From Bacteroidota bacterium (GTDB taxonomy: Bacteria; Bacteroidota; Bacteroidia; CAILMK01; JAAYUY01), in NCBI GenBank assembly GCA_016776505.1, contig JADHTG010000021.1, positions 1 to 42,075 on the forward strand: DNA of 42,075 nt. The letters run 5' to 3'. The notes under the pieces are model-generated. The model was not told the DNA's origin and searched no databases. It worked only from the letters and a program-made list of their open reading frames with translations. Shown piece by piece: positions 9,109 through 18,147 of this stretch; within the stretch, counting starts at the first letter, position 1, and each line of letters opens with the position of its first letter. Position numbers and translations under genes: made by a program.

Positions 9109-10368
9109 ATGCAGGAAAGGAGCTATATTAAGAATATTGATTTTCTGACTACGACACTTGTAATCGTCTTAATTCTCATTGGAATTCTCAACATTTTTTC
9201 AGCTGAATACAGCGAGGGAAATACTAAGTGGATTGATTTTAGCAGCAGTGTGGGAAAGCAGATCAAATGGCTGGGCGTTAGTTTGTTGGTATTTGTTGTC
9301 GTCATGATAATCGATGTTCGTTTTTTTATCAATCTTTCTTATCCAATTTATGTTATTACTTTATTACTTCTGGTTGCCACATTGCTATTCGGAAATGAAG
9401 TTGCCGGATCAAAATCCTGGTTAATTTATGGCGGTTTCAGCTTACAACCATCAGAATTGGCAAAATTCGGGACCATACTGGCACTTACCAGATTCCTGGA
9501 TACCACGGATGTGAATGTATCTAAATTCAGACATTATTCCATTGCATTTATTATGGTGGGATTACCAATGGGCTTAATTGTACTTCAAAATGACATTGGA
9601 TCAGCCATTGTGTTTATCTCCCTGATAATTGTTCTTTACCGTCAGGGTTTGCCGGGTTTTTTTCTATTTGTCCCTTTATTATTAGCGATCTTGTTTATCC
9701 TTGCCTTGTTGGTGAATTTTCTGTACATCACCGGAATTTTAATCCTGGTGGCATTGTTCATCATTTACCTGACAACCAACAGAAAAAGAGCCATTGCGAT
9801 AAGTGTTGCATCCATCATTTTTGCAACTGCTTTCATGTTCAGTGTCGATTATCTCTTTACCCATGCCTTACAACCGCATCAGCAATCCAGAATCAACGTT
9901 TTATTAGGAAAGGATATCGATCTGCAGGGTTCAGGATACAATGTGCATCAATCATTAATTGCAATAGGTTCCGGTGGATTCTCAGGCAAGGGCTTTTTAA
10001 ACGGAACGCAAACAAAATTCAATTTTATACCAGAACAAAAAACGGATTTTATTTTCTGCACCATAGGAGAAGAATACGGACTGCTCGGAAGTGTTGTTCT
10101 CTTACTATTATTCACTAGTTTAATACTGCGGATACTTTATTTGTCTGAAAAGCAAAAATTCAGGTATACCAGGATATTCGGATATGGTGTATTATCTATA
10201 CTATTTGTTCATTTTGCAATAAATATTGGCATGACCTTAGGCTTGTTCCCTGTGATTGGAATTCCATTGCCATTCATCAGTTACGGAGGATCATCCTTGC
10301 TGGGCTTTACTTTGATGATGAGTGTATTTTTAAAACTGGAGCTGGAATACAGGCATTACTTCAATTAA
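9109..10368 (+). CDS. rodA: Peptidoglycan glycosyltransferase RodA (SEDS family)
   Basis: RodA polymerises lipid II into glycan strands at the lateral wall, paired with PBP2. The 419 residues are polytopic with about ten membrane segments. SEDS hallmarks are LQPSELAKF, the NDIGSAIVF segment with the conserved Asp, NFIPEQKTDFIF followed by GEEYGLLGS, and the C-terminal PLPFISYGGSS. Start ATG 9109 lies 2 bp after mrdA. Its TAA lies on a TTAA palindrome that also carries the stop of the opposing gene (4-bp tail overlap). It closes the mre operon. Confidence 0.95.
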   Translation: MQERSYIKNIDFLTTTLVIVLILIGILNIFSAEYSEGNTKWIDFSSSVGKQIKWLGVSLLVFVVVMIIDVRFFINLSYPIYVITLLLLVATLLFGNEVAGSKSWLIYGGFSLQPSELAKFGTILALTRFLDTTDVNVSKFRHYSIAFIMVGLPMGLIVLQNDIGSAIVFISLIIVLYRQGLPGFFLFVPLLLAILFILALLVNFLYITGILILVALFIIYLTTNRKRAIAISVASIIFATAFMFSVDYLFTHALQPHQQSRINVLLGKDIDLQGSGYNVHQSLIAIGSGGFSGKGFLNGTQTKFNFIPEQKTDFIFCTIGEEYGLLGSVVLLLLFTSLILRILYLSEKQKFRYTRIFGYGVLSILFVHFAINIGMTLGLFPVIGIPLPFISYGGSSLLGFTLMMSVFLKLELEYRHYFN

Positions 10369-11234
10369 TCCATTCGAAACCTTCGGGTAATTAAATCCAT
10401 CAGGTTTTCAACCAGTTCCGGTTTATCGGTCCAATGTTTGCGATTTTCTTTTTCATTGGTTAAATACATTTTTGCTTCCGAATAGTTTTTGCATTTGCTA
10501 AGAAAATCTATCATTTTCCTGTATTCTTTCTGATCCCCCTGGTAAAGATCCTTAATCAGGCTGAGTTTTAAATTCAAAGAAATGGCAGACTTAAAATCAG
10601 TAATGGGTCCTTTTTGTAAGCTGTCACCTACAGAAGATTGTACTTTTGAGCTGGCAATCTTTTCATTCACTGAAGGTTCTGTTCTTGTAAACTTCTCGTG
10701 AACAGATTTCTTTTTTATTTGTTGCTGTGCCTCATCAAAAATGTCTGGTTTGAATTCCAGCTGAAGATCTTTCTTTTCACTTATTTCTTCTTTGAATTCC
10801 TCTGCATTTATTTCCTCTTTAAATTCTTCATGTCCTGTTTTGGGTGTGATCTCATCCTTGCTTGTTTCTACAGCACTTTCCTCAATAATTTCTTTTTTAT
10901 TCTCAGGGTGATCTAATGCTACTTCCTCAACCGATTCCTTCTTTTTCTCAATGGATTGATCATCAGCTTCATCCATTATGGCTGATTTTTCTTCTATTTC
11001 AATTTTTTCCCTTTCATCCTCCACAATTTCAACAGCAACATCTTCGGTTTTGATCTCCTCAGTTAAAATAGGGGGCAGGTTTTGAAGCTGGTCATAAAGC
11101 TGAACTATTTTAGATTTCAATAAATCTATTTCAATCGATTTAACCCGGCCGGACTGAGTTTTCATCTGATCTATCAAAACATTGATCTGATCAAGTGTAA
11201 GTTGAATTTGATTTAGGATTTCCACTTCTTTCAT
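10365..11234 (-). CDS. Uncharacterised Lys/Glu-rich protein with a conserved C-terminal domain
   Basis: The function is not known to me. The 289 residues fall into three parts. A predicted helical N-terminus (about 1-60) resembles a short coiled coil. A long acidic low-complexity middle (about 60-190) is rich in Glu, Lys, Asp and Ile. A compact C-terminal domain (about 210-289) begins DFKSAISLNLKLSLIKDLYQGD and continues through YRKMIDFLSKCKNYSEAKMYL. That C-terminal pattern (SAISLN..F.F...LF.GD, then an EA..YL helix) recurs in Bacteroidota proteins of unknown function. There is no signal peptide or membrane segment, so it is probably cytoplasmic. It faces rodA tail to tail with a 4-bp overlap. 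A minus-strand TATTTTTG at 11250-11243 lies only 8 bp before the ATG and may be its -7 element, which would make the transcript nearly leaderless. Confidence 0.75.
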   Translation of the reverse strand: MKEVEILNQIQLTLDQINVLIDQMKTQSGRVKSIEIDLLKSKIVQLYDQLQNLPPILTEEIKTEDVAVEIVEDEREKIEIEEKSAIMDEADDQSIEKKKESVEEVALDHPENKKEIIEESAVETSKDEITPKTGHEEFKEEINAEEFKEEISEKKDLQLEFKPDIFDEAQQQIKKKSVHEKFTRTEPSVNEKIASSKVQSSVGDSLQKGPITDFKSAISLNLKLSLIKDLYQGDQKEYRKMIDFLSKCKNYSEAKMYLTNEKENRKHWTDKPELVENLMDLITRRFRMD

Positions 11235-11444
11235 ATTTGATTCAAAAATAGATATATAAATAGCCAGTACTAAAAGCTTTTCTTAACTAACTGTTGATAA
11301 TTCAGGATATTGCATAGCTCATTCCTTTTACCAGAATTAGAATAATTGCAGTTGCTCAGAATATTTTATAATTATCATTAAACATTAGATTACTCTTGCT
11401 AAATTTAGCTCACTAAAAATCCTGTTTTAATTCAACCATAAAAA

Positions 11445-12032
11445 ATGTTCATTGAGCCACTTTTAAATAAAAAATATGATAAAGGGTGGATTGAAGTTAT
11501 TGCCGGACCCATGTTTAGTGGTAAAACGGAAGAATTGATCCGAAGGCTAAAAAGAGCAAAAATTGCCAATTTGAAAGTTTCTATATTCAAACCAAAGGTG
11601 GATACCCGATACAGTTCAGATGAAGTGGTTTCTCATGATGCAAATGCAATTCCTTCCATACGAGTCGAGCGTGCTATAGAAATCATTGAATTCTATGAGG
11701 AAGCAGATGTTATTGGGATTGATGAAGTGCAGTTTTTTAATGAAGCCATTGTGGATGTGATCCAATATTTAGCTTTGAAAGGAAAGCGGGTCATTGTGGC
11801 CGGACTGGATATGGATTCCAACGGGAAACCATTTGGTCCCATGCCTGCATTATTAACTGTTTCAGAGTATGTTACAAAACTACATGCCATCTGCATAGAA
11901 TGTGGCAGCTTGGCAAGTCATTCATTCCGAATTTCAGAAGAAAAATCACAAATTTTGATTGGTGAAAAGGATAGTTATCAGCCTCTTTGCAGACAGTGTT
12001 TTCATAAAAAAACAATTGCTGATGACGAATAA
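11445..12032 (+). CDS. tdk: Thymidine kinase (type II)
   Basis: Tdk phosphorylates thymidine to dTMP in the pyrimidine salvage pathway. The 195 residues match the family length. The P-loop GPMFSGKT is at 21-28, followed by the DEVQFF motif with the catalytic Glu. The C-terminal structural zinc site is present as CIEC and CRQC pairs. ATG 11445 is the only sensible start; the upstream 210 bp separate it from the leftward acidic gene. It is followed 26 bp later by an unrelated ABC exporter. Confidence 0.96.
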   Translation: MFIEPLLNKKYDKGWIEVIAGPMFSGKTEELIRRLKRAKIANLKVSIFKPKVDTRYSSDEVVSHDANAIPSIRVERAIEIIEFYEEADVIGIDEVQFFNEAIVDVIQYLALKGKRVIVAGLDMDSNGKPFGPMPALLTVSEYVTKLHAICIECGSLASHSFRISEEKSQILIGEKDSYQPLCRQCFHKKTIADDE

Positions 12033-12058
12033 TTTGACATAAAATCATTTTTCTATTT

Positions 12059-12994
12059 ATGAATGTACTTGATATTAAGGATGTTTCAAAGTCATTTGGG
12101 AATCATTTGGTACTCAATGATATTTCACTTCAGATACCGAAGAATAAAATTTTCGGATTATTGGGTCCCAATGGTGCCGGAAAAACCACTTTGATCAGGA
12201 TAATTAACCAGATCATAACTCTTGACAAAGGCCAAATACTGTTTAATGGAAAGCCGATTAAAAGAGAATTCGTGGAGAAAATGGGGTACCTGCCGGAAGA
12301 GAGAGGCCTTTACCCAAAAATGAAAGTGGGGGAACATATGCTGTATTTGGCAGCCCTTAAAGGAATGACAGGGGCAAAAGCCAGGGAGACAATAAAAAAA
12401 TACCTGAAGGAATTTGACCTCTATGATTGGTGGTATAAGAAAGTAGAACAATTATCAAAAGGAATGCAGCAAAAACTTCAATTCATCATCTCAATCATGC
12501 ATGATCCTGATTTTGTAATTCTGGATGAACCATTTACCGGATTTGATCCATTGAATGTGGAACTGGTGAAATCAAGGATCAAGGAATTAAAAGAACAGGG
12601 GACTACTTTCATGCTTTCCACACATCGCATGGATTCGGTGGAAGAACTTTGTGATTATGTGACCTTGATCAACAAAGCAAATAAGGTCCTGGATGGAAAT
12701 AAGAATGAAATAAGGCAAACGTATAGTAAAAATATATTTGAAATTATTTACGATGGTGCTGAATCCAGGGATATTCCAGGAAGGAATCAATTCTGGAATT
12801 CGTTTGAGAATAAAGGACTGGATGAACAGGGGCGAACCACCATCCGGTTTATGCTGGATCAGCATGTCAGGGTCAATGAGGTGATGCCTCTTTGGTTGCA
12901 ATATGGAGATATATATTCTGTCAATGAAATTATTCCTTCTATGAATGATATTTTTATTTCACTGGTAAATACACAGGCCGATGAACAAGTTTAA
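12059..12994 (+). CDS. ABC exporter ATPase subunit (Nat/CcmA-like)
   Basis: The 311 residues form one ABC ATPase that drives the permease encoded next to it. Walker A GPNGAGKT is at 36-43, the signature reads LSKGMQQKL, Walker B is ILDEPFTGFD, and the H-loop His is present in LSTHRMDSVEE, so catalysis should be intact. After about residue 225 comes a C-terminal extension of the kind found in Na+ exporter NatA-like ATPases. The gene overlaps the permease by 14 bp. The substrate cannot be read from sequence; NatAB-type export of ions or small toxic compounds is only a possibility. Confidence 0.9.
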   Translation: MNVLDIKDVSKSFGNHLVLNDISLQIPKNKIFGLLGPNGAGKTTLIRIINQIITLDKGQILFNGKPIKREFVEKMGYLPEERGLYPKMKVGEHMLYLAALKGMTGAKARETIKKYLKEFDLYDWWYKKVEQLSKGMQQKLQFIISIMHDPDFVILDEPFTGFDPLNVELVKSRIKELKEQGTTFMLSTHRMDSVEELCDYVTLINKANKVLDGNKNEIRQTYSKNIFEIIYDGAESRDIPGRNQFWNSFENKGLDEQGRTTIRFMLDQHVRVNEVMPLWLQYGDIYSVNEIIPSMNDIFISLVNTQADEQV

Positions 12995-14237
12995 ATATAT
13001 AATTAGCCGGGAATATTCAGTGAGGGTAAGAAAAAGAACATTCTGGATTCTTACTTTTTTATTGCCGGTATTATATGCTGGTTTGATCGGATTCTCTGTA
13101 TATATGTCTGTAAATCCCGGCTATGAAAAGCAGCAGGTGACTGTCATTGATTATTCCGGTTTGTATGATCATTATTTCCAGGATAGCGAGGATATGAAGT
13201 TTTCATACGCAGAAAAGGGAACAGAGCAGCAAATCCTGGAGCTTATGAAACAACAAAAGGATTTTCATTTGTTGGTTATTCCGGAATTTGAGATTGATGA
13301 TCCTTCCGAGTTCAAATTATCCTCCTGTAAAAACAGTGCGAATTTTGTTGAAGGCAGGTTAGAATCTGAATTATCTTCATTGATTAAGGACCAGCGAATT
13401 AATGCACTTGGATTGGAAAAAGAGGTGATCAACCAGCTGGCTCCTGATATTCAAATAAATCATGAAATGATTGGTCCTGCAGGTAGTGAGCGAGATAACA
13501 CCGACCAGTCTATGGTGGTCTCATCAGTAGCGGGTTTCCTGATCTATATGTTTGTTTTTATTTATGGAAGCCTGGTAATGAGGGGGATACATGAAGAGAA
13601 GCAGAACAGGATAGTGGAAATAATAGTATCTTCTGTAAAGCCATTTGAACTCATGATGGGTAAAATTATTGGTGTGGCCCTGGTAGGATTAACCCAGTTC
13701 TTTTTATGGGTGCTTTTTATATTGGCGATCACCTTTGTTGGCATGAAACTGCCTGATATGGGAGTCCAGAATGCCCAGCAGGGAATGGATAGTTTTTTAA
13801 GCGGCATGTCTGCTTTAAACATTCCCTTCATTCTGAGTATGTTTCTTGTGTATTTTATTGGTGGTTATCTATTATATAGCTCTTTGCTGGGAGCCATTGC
13901 AGCTGCAGTTGATAATCAGTCTGATATGCAGCAATTTATGCTACCCATAACGATACCTCTGATTATTGCCATTGTGGCCATGCAAGCAGTCATCAGGGCA
14001 CCTCACAGTCCGGTTGCTATTTGGTTATCGATGATTCCTTTTACATCGCCCATCATCATGATTGCCAGGGTCCCTTTTGATGTTCCATTATACCAGTTAG
14101 TTGTTTCAATGGCATTGCTGATAGTGACATTCGTTTTTACAGTATGGATTGCGGGAAGGATATACAGGGTGGGTATCTTACTTCATGGCACTAAAATTTC
14201 CTATAAGGATCTGTGGAAATGGATGTTTTATAATTAG
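12981..14237 (+). CDS. ABC-2 type exporter permease (NatB-like)
   Basis: The 418 residues show the ABC-2 permease layout. One membrane segment near 23-43 is followed by a large extracytoplasmic domain (about 45-185) and then five or six membrane segments. The family-like segment VMRGIHEEKQNRIVEIIVSS lies just after the second membrane segment, as in NatB-type exporters. A 14-bp overlap with the ATPase gene upstream indicates coupled translation, and together they form a homodimer-type exporter. Substrate unknown. Confidence 0.9.
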   Translation: MNKFKYIISREYSVRVRKRTFWILTFLLPVLYAGLIGFSVYMSVNPGYEKQQVTVIDYSGLYDHYFQDSEDMKFSYAEKGTEQQILELMKQQKDFHLLVIPEFEIDDPSEFKLSSCKNSANFVEGRLESELSSLIKDQRINALGLEKEVINQLAPDIQINHEMIGPAGSERDNTDQSMVVSSVAGFLIYMFVFIYGSLVMRGIHEEKQNRIVEIIVSSVKPFELMMGKIIGVALVGLTQFFLWVLFILAITFVGMKLPDMGVQNAQQGMDSFLSGMSALNIPFILSMFLVYFIGGYLLYSSLLGAIAAAVDNQSDMQQFMLPITIPLIIAIVAMQAVIRAPHSPVAIWLSMIPFTSPIIMIARVPFDVPLYQLVVSMALLIVTFVFTVWIAGRIYRVGILLHGTKISYKDLWKWMFYN

Positions 14238-14271
14238 GATTCATGTCTTAAAAAGATTAAATCTATTTAGT

Positions 14272-14279
14272 TATTTTTG
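14272..14279 (+). promoter_or_regulatory. Candidate -7 element (TATTTTTG) for the surface-protein operon
   Basis: TATTTTTG fits TAnnTTTG and is 62 bp before the ATG of the HYR/beta-helix gene, in the short gap after the ABC permease. No convincing -33 box is seen. AT-rich DNA gives this 8-mer by chance fairly often, so confidence is moderate to low. Confidence 0.35.
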
Positions 14280-14341
14280 ATTACTTAGTGTGAAAAAGTT
14301 CTGAAATGAATTAAGCTGAAGACGTTTAAATTCGTCTGATT

Positions 14342-17173
14342 ATGGATATTTTAAATCCTTTTATTTGCAGATATAAGCAGCTGACTTTAGTTCTCCTATT
14401 CCAGGTAGCTGTCCTTCAAATTTTCGCTTCAACCATTACTGTCACTTCAAAAAACGATTCAGGCGCTGGTACTTTACGTGAAGCTATTTTCAATGCGAAT
14501 AGTGGAGATATTATTGAATTTAGTAGCTCACTCACAAATGATAGCATTGTTCTCAGCTCCGGTTTGTTAATGATTTCCAATAAAAACCTGACCATAAAAG
14601 GATTGGGGGCAGACCAGCTCACCATCAGTGGCAATGCGTTACAAAGCATTTTTGAGATTGCCCTCGGATACAAGCTGCAGCTTGAAGATCTGACACTTAG
14701 AAACGGAAAAGCATCTCCCTCTGCGAGTGGAGGCGCAATCCGTAACTATGGAAACCTGATCATTATTCGCTGTTTCTTTATCGACAACAAAGCCACCCAG
14801 GACGGAGGGGCAATCTGTAATTTCGGAGATGCATCCATTTACGAGAGTACATTTTCGTTTAATAAATCGGATTCCAACGGGGGTGCCATATTCAATTCCG
14901 AAGGGACACTTCAGATTATCAATTCAACTATTTCTCATAATTATGCAGGCTCTTTAGGTGGAGGTATTAATAACAAATCAATCTCCTCCATTATTCCGAT
15001 TACAGATGTAGTTAGCAGCACCATCGCATTTAATTATGCTGGCGACAGGGGAGGAGGTTTTGCCAATTCATTTATTAATTATAAGGATACTGTGATTACT
15101 ACATTCAGCAGTAGCATTATCGCGAATAATACCTGTTTAAAACATTATGGAGATGATATTTATCGGGGCTTGTCTTCACGTTGTTATATGAATAGCAATG
15201 GCTATAATCTCCTGGGAAATAGTGATAGTTCAGGTCTGCAAGGAGCAACAGGAGATATTGTAGGCAACTCTTCAAGCCAGATTGATCCTTTGATAGGGAG
15301 CCTTGATTTTTATGGGGGCAGTACCATGACACACGAACTCCTGTGTGGAAGTCCTGCTTTGGATAATGGAGATCCTCTTACCCAGTTAACGACTGATCAG
15401 CGGTCACTGGCACGCGATTTTAATGGCACTGCTGACATTGGAGCATTTGAGAGCCAGGAAGATTTGTTCATACCTCATTTCGATCTAGGAAAAGATATAG
15501 ATACCTGCTTAGGTGTTGTGATTTTATATATTGCAGGTCGTCCAACTGATTCTGTCAATTGGCTAAAAACAGATAAAACCCTTTTGCTCGCTAATAGTAA
15601 AAGCTATTCACATATTACAGGAATTAAAGATTCAATTGTTGGTGAAGTAATAAGCGAAGCTGGATGCAGGGGTTATGATACTGTGGTAGTCAGTTTCTTT
15701 GACAATGAAAAACCGCTGATATCCAATTGCCCTTCAGGAATAATAAGCTATGCACATAGCATTACTTGTAAAGCAATCGTTTCATGGGCGGCTCCTACCG
15801 CTTCAGACAATTGTCATCTAGATACATTTTATAGCAATTATCAGCCAGGAGATACATTTACGGTCGGAACCCATGAGGTGATCTATACAGCGATCGATGA
15901 TGCGGGTGAAAAAGCAAGTTGTTCATTTAATATTGTTGTTAAAGATTCAGTTTCCCCGGTCATCAGCTGTTTGTCAGATATTACGACCATCAATAAAGCT
16001 CAATTGTGTGGAGATACTATTACATTTATTCCTCCTGTCGGAATTGACAATTGCACGGGAGCCAGTACACAAAGAGTCTCAGGACTTGATCCAGGTTCAT
16101 TTTTCAATGTGGGAGTTACTAATGAAATATATGTAGTTTCTGATGCTTCCGGAAATACGGATTCATGTCATTTTAAAGTGATTATTCGGGATGTAGAGAA
16201 TCCAAAGATAAATTGTCCCAATGATACGATCATTTCAAATGACAGCGGTATGTGTGAGGCCATTTTAACTTATGATTTACCACAGGTTGAAGATAATTGT
16301 TCGGGTTTAAAGCTGACCATGTTATCCGGGCTGGCCAGTGGATCATCTTTCCCTGTAGGAGAGACTAATGTAAATTATGAAGTCACTGATCCATCAGGAA
16401 ATAAAGCATACTGTTCGTTTAAGGTAACAGTTCGTGATACAGAAAAACCACTGATCGAATGTCCCGGTAAGGTGGAATCCTGTGATAGTATCGTAAATTT
16501 TAACCTCCCTCTTCACAGTGATAATTGCTCATCAGTAAATTTAAGCTTGTTAAGTGGATCGCCACCAGGATCTGCTTTTTCACTTGGCAAAACCAACAAT
16601 ATTTACCAGCTGGAAGATGTAGCAGGGAATTCGGCAGTTTGCACATTTGAAGTGGTGGTTTATCCAAGACCGAAAATAGTTTTAGGAGATGACACCACCA
16701 TTTACTTTGGAGATGCTGTAAAACTTTATGTAAGCACTCAGGATACTGTAGATTTTGAATGGACACCGATAGAATATCTTGATGATCCCTATGCGCAATC
16801 GCCCCAGGCTGTTCCTGAAGTAAGTATAAGCTATAAAGTAAAAGCTTCTTCTCAATACGGATGCAAAACAGAGGATTCAATTCAAATACAGGTTTTGTTT
16901 GAAATACTGATCCCCACTGCTTTTACACCAGGCAATTCAGACGGATTACTGAAAAATGAAAGTTGGGAATTAAAAGGAATTAAACGTTTTCCAGATTGTC
17001 ATGTGAGCATTTACAATGCCTGGGGAGACAAAATATTTGAATCTATTGGTTATCAGGTAGCTTGGGATGGAGGCTGGAAGGAAAAGTCTCTTCCTACAGG
17101 GACCTATTATTATATTGTGGATTTAAAAAATGGACAAAAAGCATTCACAGGGAATGTTACCATAATCAGATGA
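14342..17173 (+). CDS. T9SS-secreted beta-helix / HYR-repeat surface protein (type B sorting domain)
   Basis: A 943-residue secreted protein. The first 30 or so residues act as signal peptide (hydrophobic core LVLLFQVAVLQIFAS). Residues about 32-375 are a right-handed beta-helix with the SGAGTLREAI start, recurrent GGAI-type turns (GGAIRN, GGAICN, GGAIFN, GGGINN), and a choice-of-anchor Q-like end (GSPALDNGD, TDQR, DIGAFE). Residues about 378-455 form an Ig-like domain opening FDLGKDIDTC. Four HYR repeats follow, each with DNC, VG.T and SGN patterns. The last 85 or so residues are a gliding-motility-type (type B) T9SS sorting domain: IPTAFTPGNSDG, VSIYNAWGDKIFES and LPTGTYYYIVDL. A PorP/SprF gene overlaps its stop, which fits type B cargo. 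It is likely an adhesin or matrix protein; the partner is unknown. Confidence 0.9.
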   Translation: MDILNPFICRYKQLTLVLLFQVAVLQIFASTITVTSKNDSGAGTLREAIFNANSGDIIEFSSSLTNDSIVLSSGLLMISNKNLTIKGLGADQLTISGNALQSIFEIALGYKLQLEDLTLRNGKASPSASGGAIRNYGNLIIIRCFFIDNKATQDGGAICNFGDASIYESTFSFNKSDSNGGAIFNSEGTLQIINSTISHNYAGSLGGGINNKSISSIIPITDVVSSTIAFNYAGDRGGGFANSFINYKDTVITTFSSSIIANNTCLKHYGDDIYRGLSSRCYMNSNGYNLLGNSDSSGLQGATGDIVGNSSSQIDPLIGSLDFYGGSTMTHELLCGSPALDNGDPLTQLTTDQRSLARDFNGTADIGAFESQEDLFIPHFDLGKDIDTCLGVVILYIAGRPTDSVNWLKTDKTLLLANSKSYSHITGIKDSIVGEVISEAGCRGYDTVVVSFFDNEKPLISNCPSGIISYAHSITCKAIVSWAAPTASDNCHLDTFYSNYQPGDTFTVGTHEVIYTAIDDAGEKASCSFNIVVKDSVSPVISCLSDITTINKAQLCGDTITFIPPVGIDNCTGASTQRVSGLDPGSFFNVGVTNEIYVVSDASGNTDSCHFKVIIRDVENPKINCPNDTIISNDSGMCEAILTYDLPQVEDNCSGLKLTMLSGLASGSSFPVGETNVNYEVTDPSGNKAYCSFKVTVRDTEKPLIECPGKVESCDSIVNFNLPLHSDNCSSVNLSLLSGSPPGSAFSLGKTNNIYQLEDVAGNSAVCTFEVVVYPRPKIVLGDDTTIYFGDAVKLYVSTQDTVDFEWTPIEYLDDPYAQSPQAVPEVSISYKVKASSQYGCKTEDSIQIQVLFEILIPTAFTPGNSDGLLKNESWELKGIKRFPDCHVSIYNAWGDKIFESIGYQVAWDGGWKEKSLPTGTYYYIVDLKNGQKAFTGNVTIIR

Positions 17174-18144
17174 GAAAAATATTGATCATATGGATTTTTG
17201 GGGTATTTACCACTGGATTTAATTCATTTGGTCAGCAGCTCATGTTGCTTAATCACTATGATGCAGATCCTTTTATTATAAATCCGGCATTTGCAGGCAT
17301 TGATGATCATTTCTATTTGAATTTGAATTATAGAAAACAATGGACAGGATTTACTAATTCACCTTCTGTTTATTATGTAAATGCCAATTCTTTATTGGGT
17401 GATAAACCTGCAAAATCGTATGAACCCATGTCCATCCGGATCAGTGATCCATCCAAATATCAGAGCTTATTTAAAAGCAAAACGAAGAAATTCAGGCATG
17501 GACTTGGAGCAACTATTCAATCTGAGAATTATGGTCAGATCAGGCGGTTTTCAAGCAATCTTTCATATGCTTTCCACCTTCCTGTTGGTAAAAAATATAA
17601 ATTCTCAGCCGGTGTAACAGCCGGTTTGGTCACATACAATTTTTCTTCTGAAAACCTGACATTAATTGAGCCTAATGATAAAACCTTCAATGATTTTGTT
17701 GGTCAAAATTTATCCAGTAATTTCATGAATTTCAACGGGGGTTTATTATTTTACTCCGATAAACTTCAGATAGGTTATTCTGCCAGACAAATACTTAGAA
17801 ATCAGATATGGTTTGTTTCAAATAGCTCTGCAATTGAATTACAGTTGCATCATTATGTGCATTCGCAATACAGTTTTTCGCTTAAAGGACCTTTTGTTTT
17901 AAAAGCTGGATTTTTACTTCGATATACGGATGATGTGCCTCTGTCATTGGACTTATCAGCAATTCTGGCCAACCGGGAAAAATATTGGGGAGGCTTTATC
18001 TATAGAATAAATAGTGCTATGGTATTTTTGGCTGGCATGAAATATAGAAATACGAGAATAGGATATTCATTTGACGTGAATACAAACGCTTTGGTTCACT
18101 ACAACTCGGGTAGTCACGAAATTTTAATCGGTTTGGTTTTTTAG
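17170..18144 (+). CDS. PorP/SprF family T9SS outer-membrane protein
   Basis: The 324 residues begin with a signal peptide (MRKILIIWIFGVF..GFNSFGQQ), followed by the family opening LLNHYDADPFIINPAFAG and a beta-barrel with alternating aromatic strands. PorP/SprF proteins sit in the outer membrane and attach type B sorting-domain cargo to the T9SS. The ATG at 17170 is preferred over an upstream in-frame start at 17062 for two reasons: the extra 36 residues would overlap the preceding gene, and they would bury the signal peptide. ATGA at 17170-17173 is shared with the stop of the cargo gene, so the two are translationally coupled. The natural reading is that this PorP serves the cargo just upstream. 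Confidence 0.9.
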   Translation: MRKILIIWIFGVFTTGFNSFGQQLMLLNHYDADPFIINPAFAGIDDHFYLNLNYRKQWTGFTNSPSVYYVNANSLLGDKPAKSYEPMSIRISDPSKYQSLFKSKTKKFRHGLGATIQSENYGQIRRFSSNLSYAFHLPVGKKYKFSAGVTAGLVTYNFSSENLTLIEPNDKTFNDFVGQNLSSNFMNFNGGLLFYSDKLQIGYSARQILRNQIWFVSNSSAIELQLHHYVHSQYSFSLKGPFVLKAGFLLRYTDDVPLSLDLSAILANREKYWGGFIYRINSAMVFLAGMKYRNTRIGYSFDVNTNALVHYNSGSHEILIGLVF

Positions 18145-18147
18145 ACG

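Noticed and set aside
17062..17169. Longer PorP frame starting at 17062
   Set aside because: It would overlap the cargo gene by over 100 bp and put 36 non-hydrophobic residues before an obvious signal peptide.
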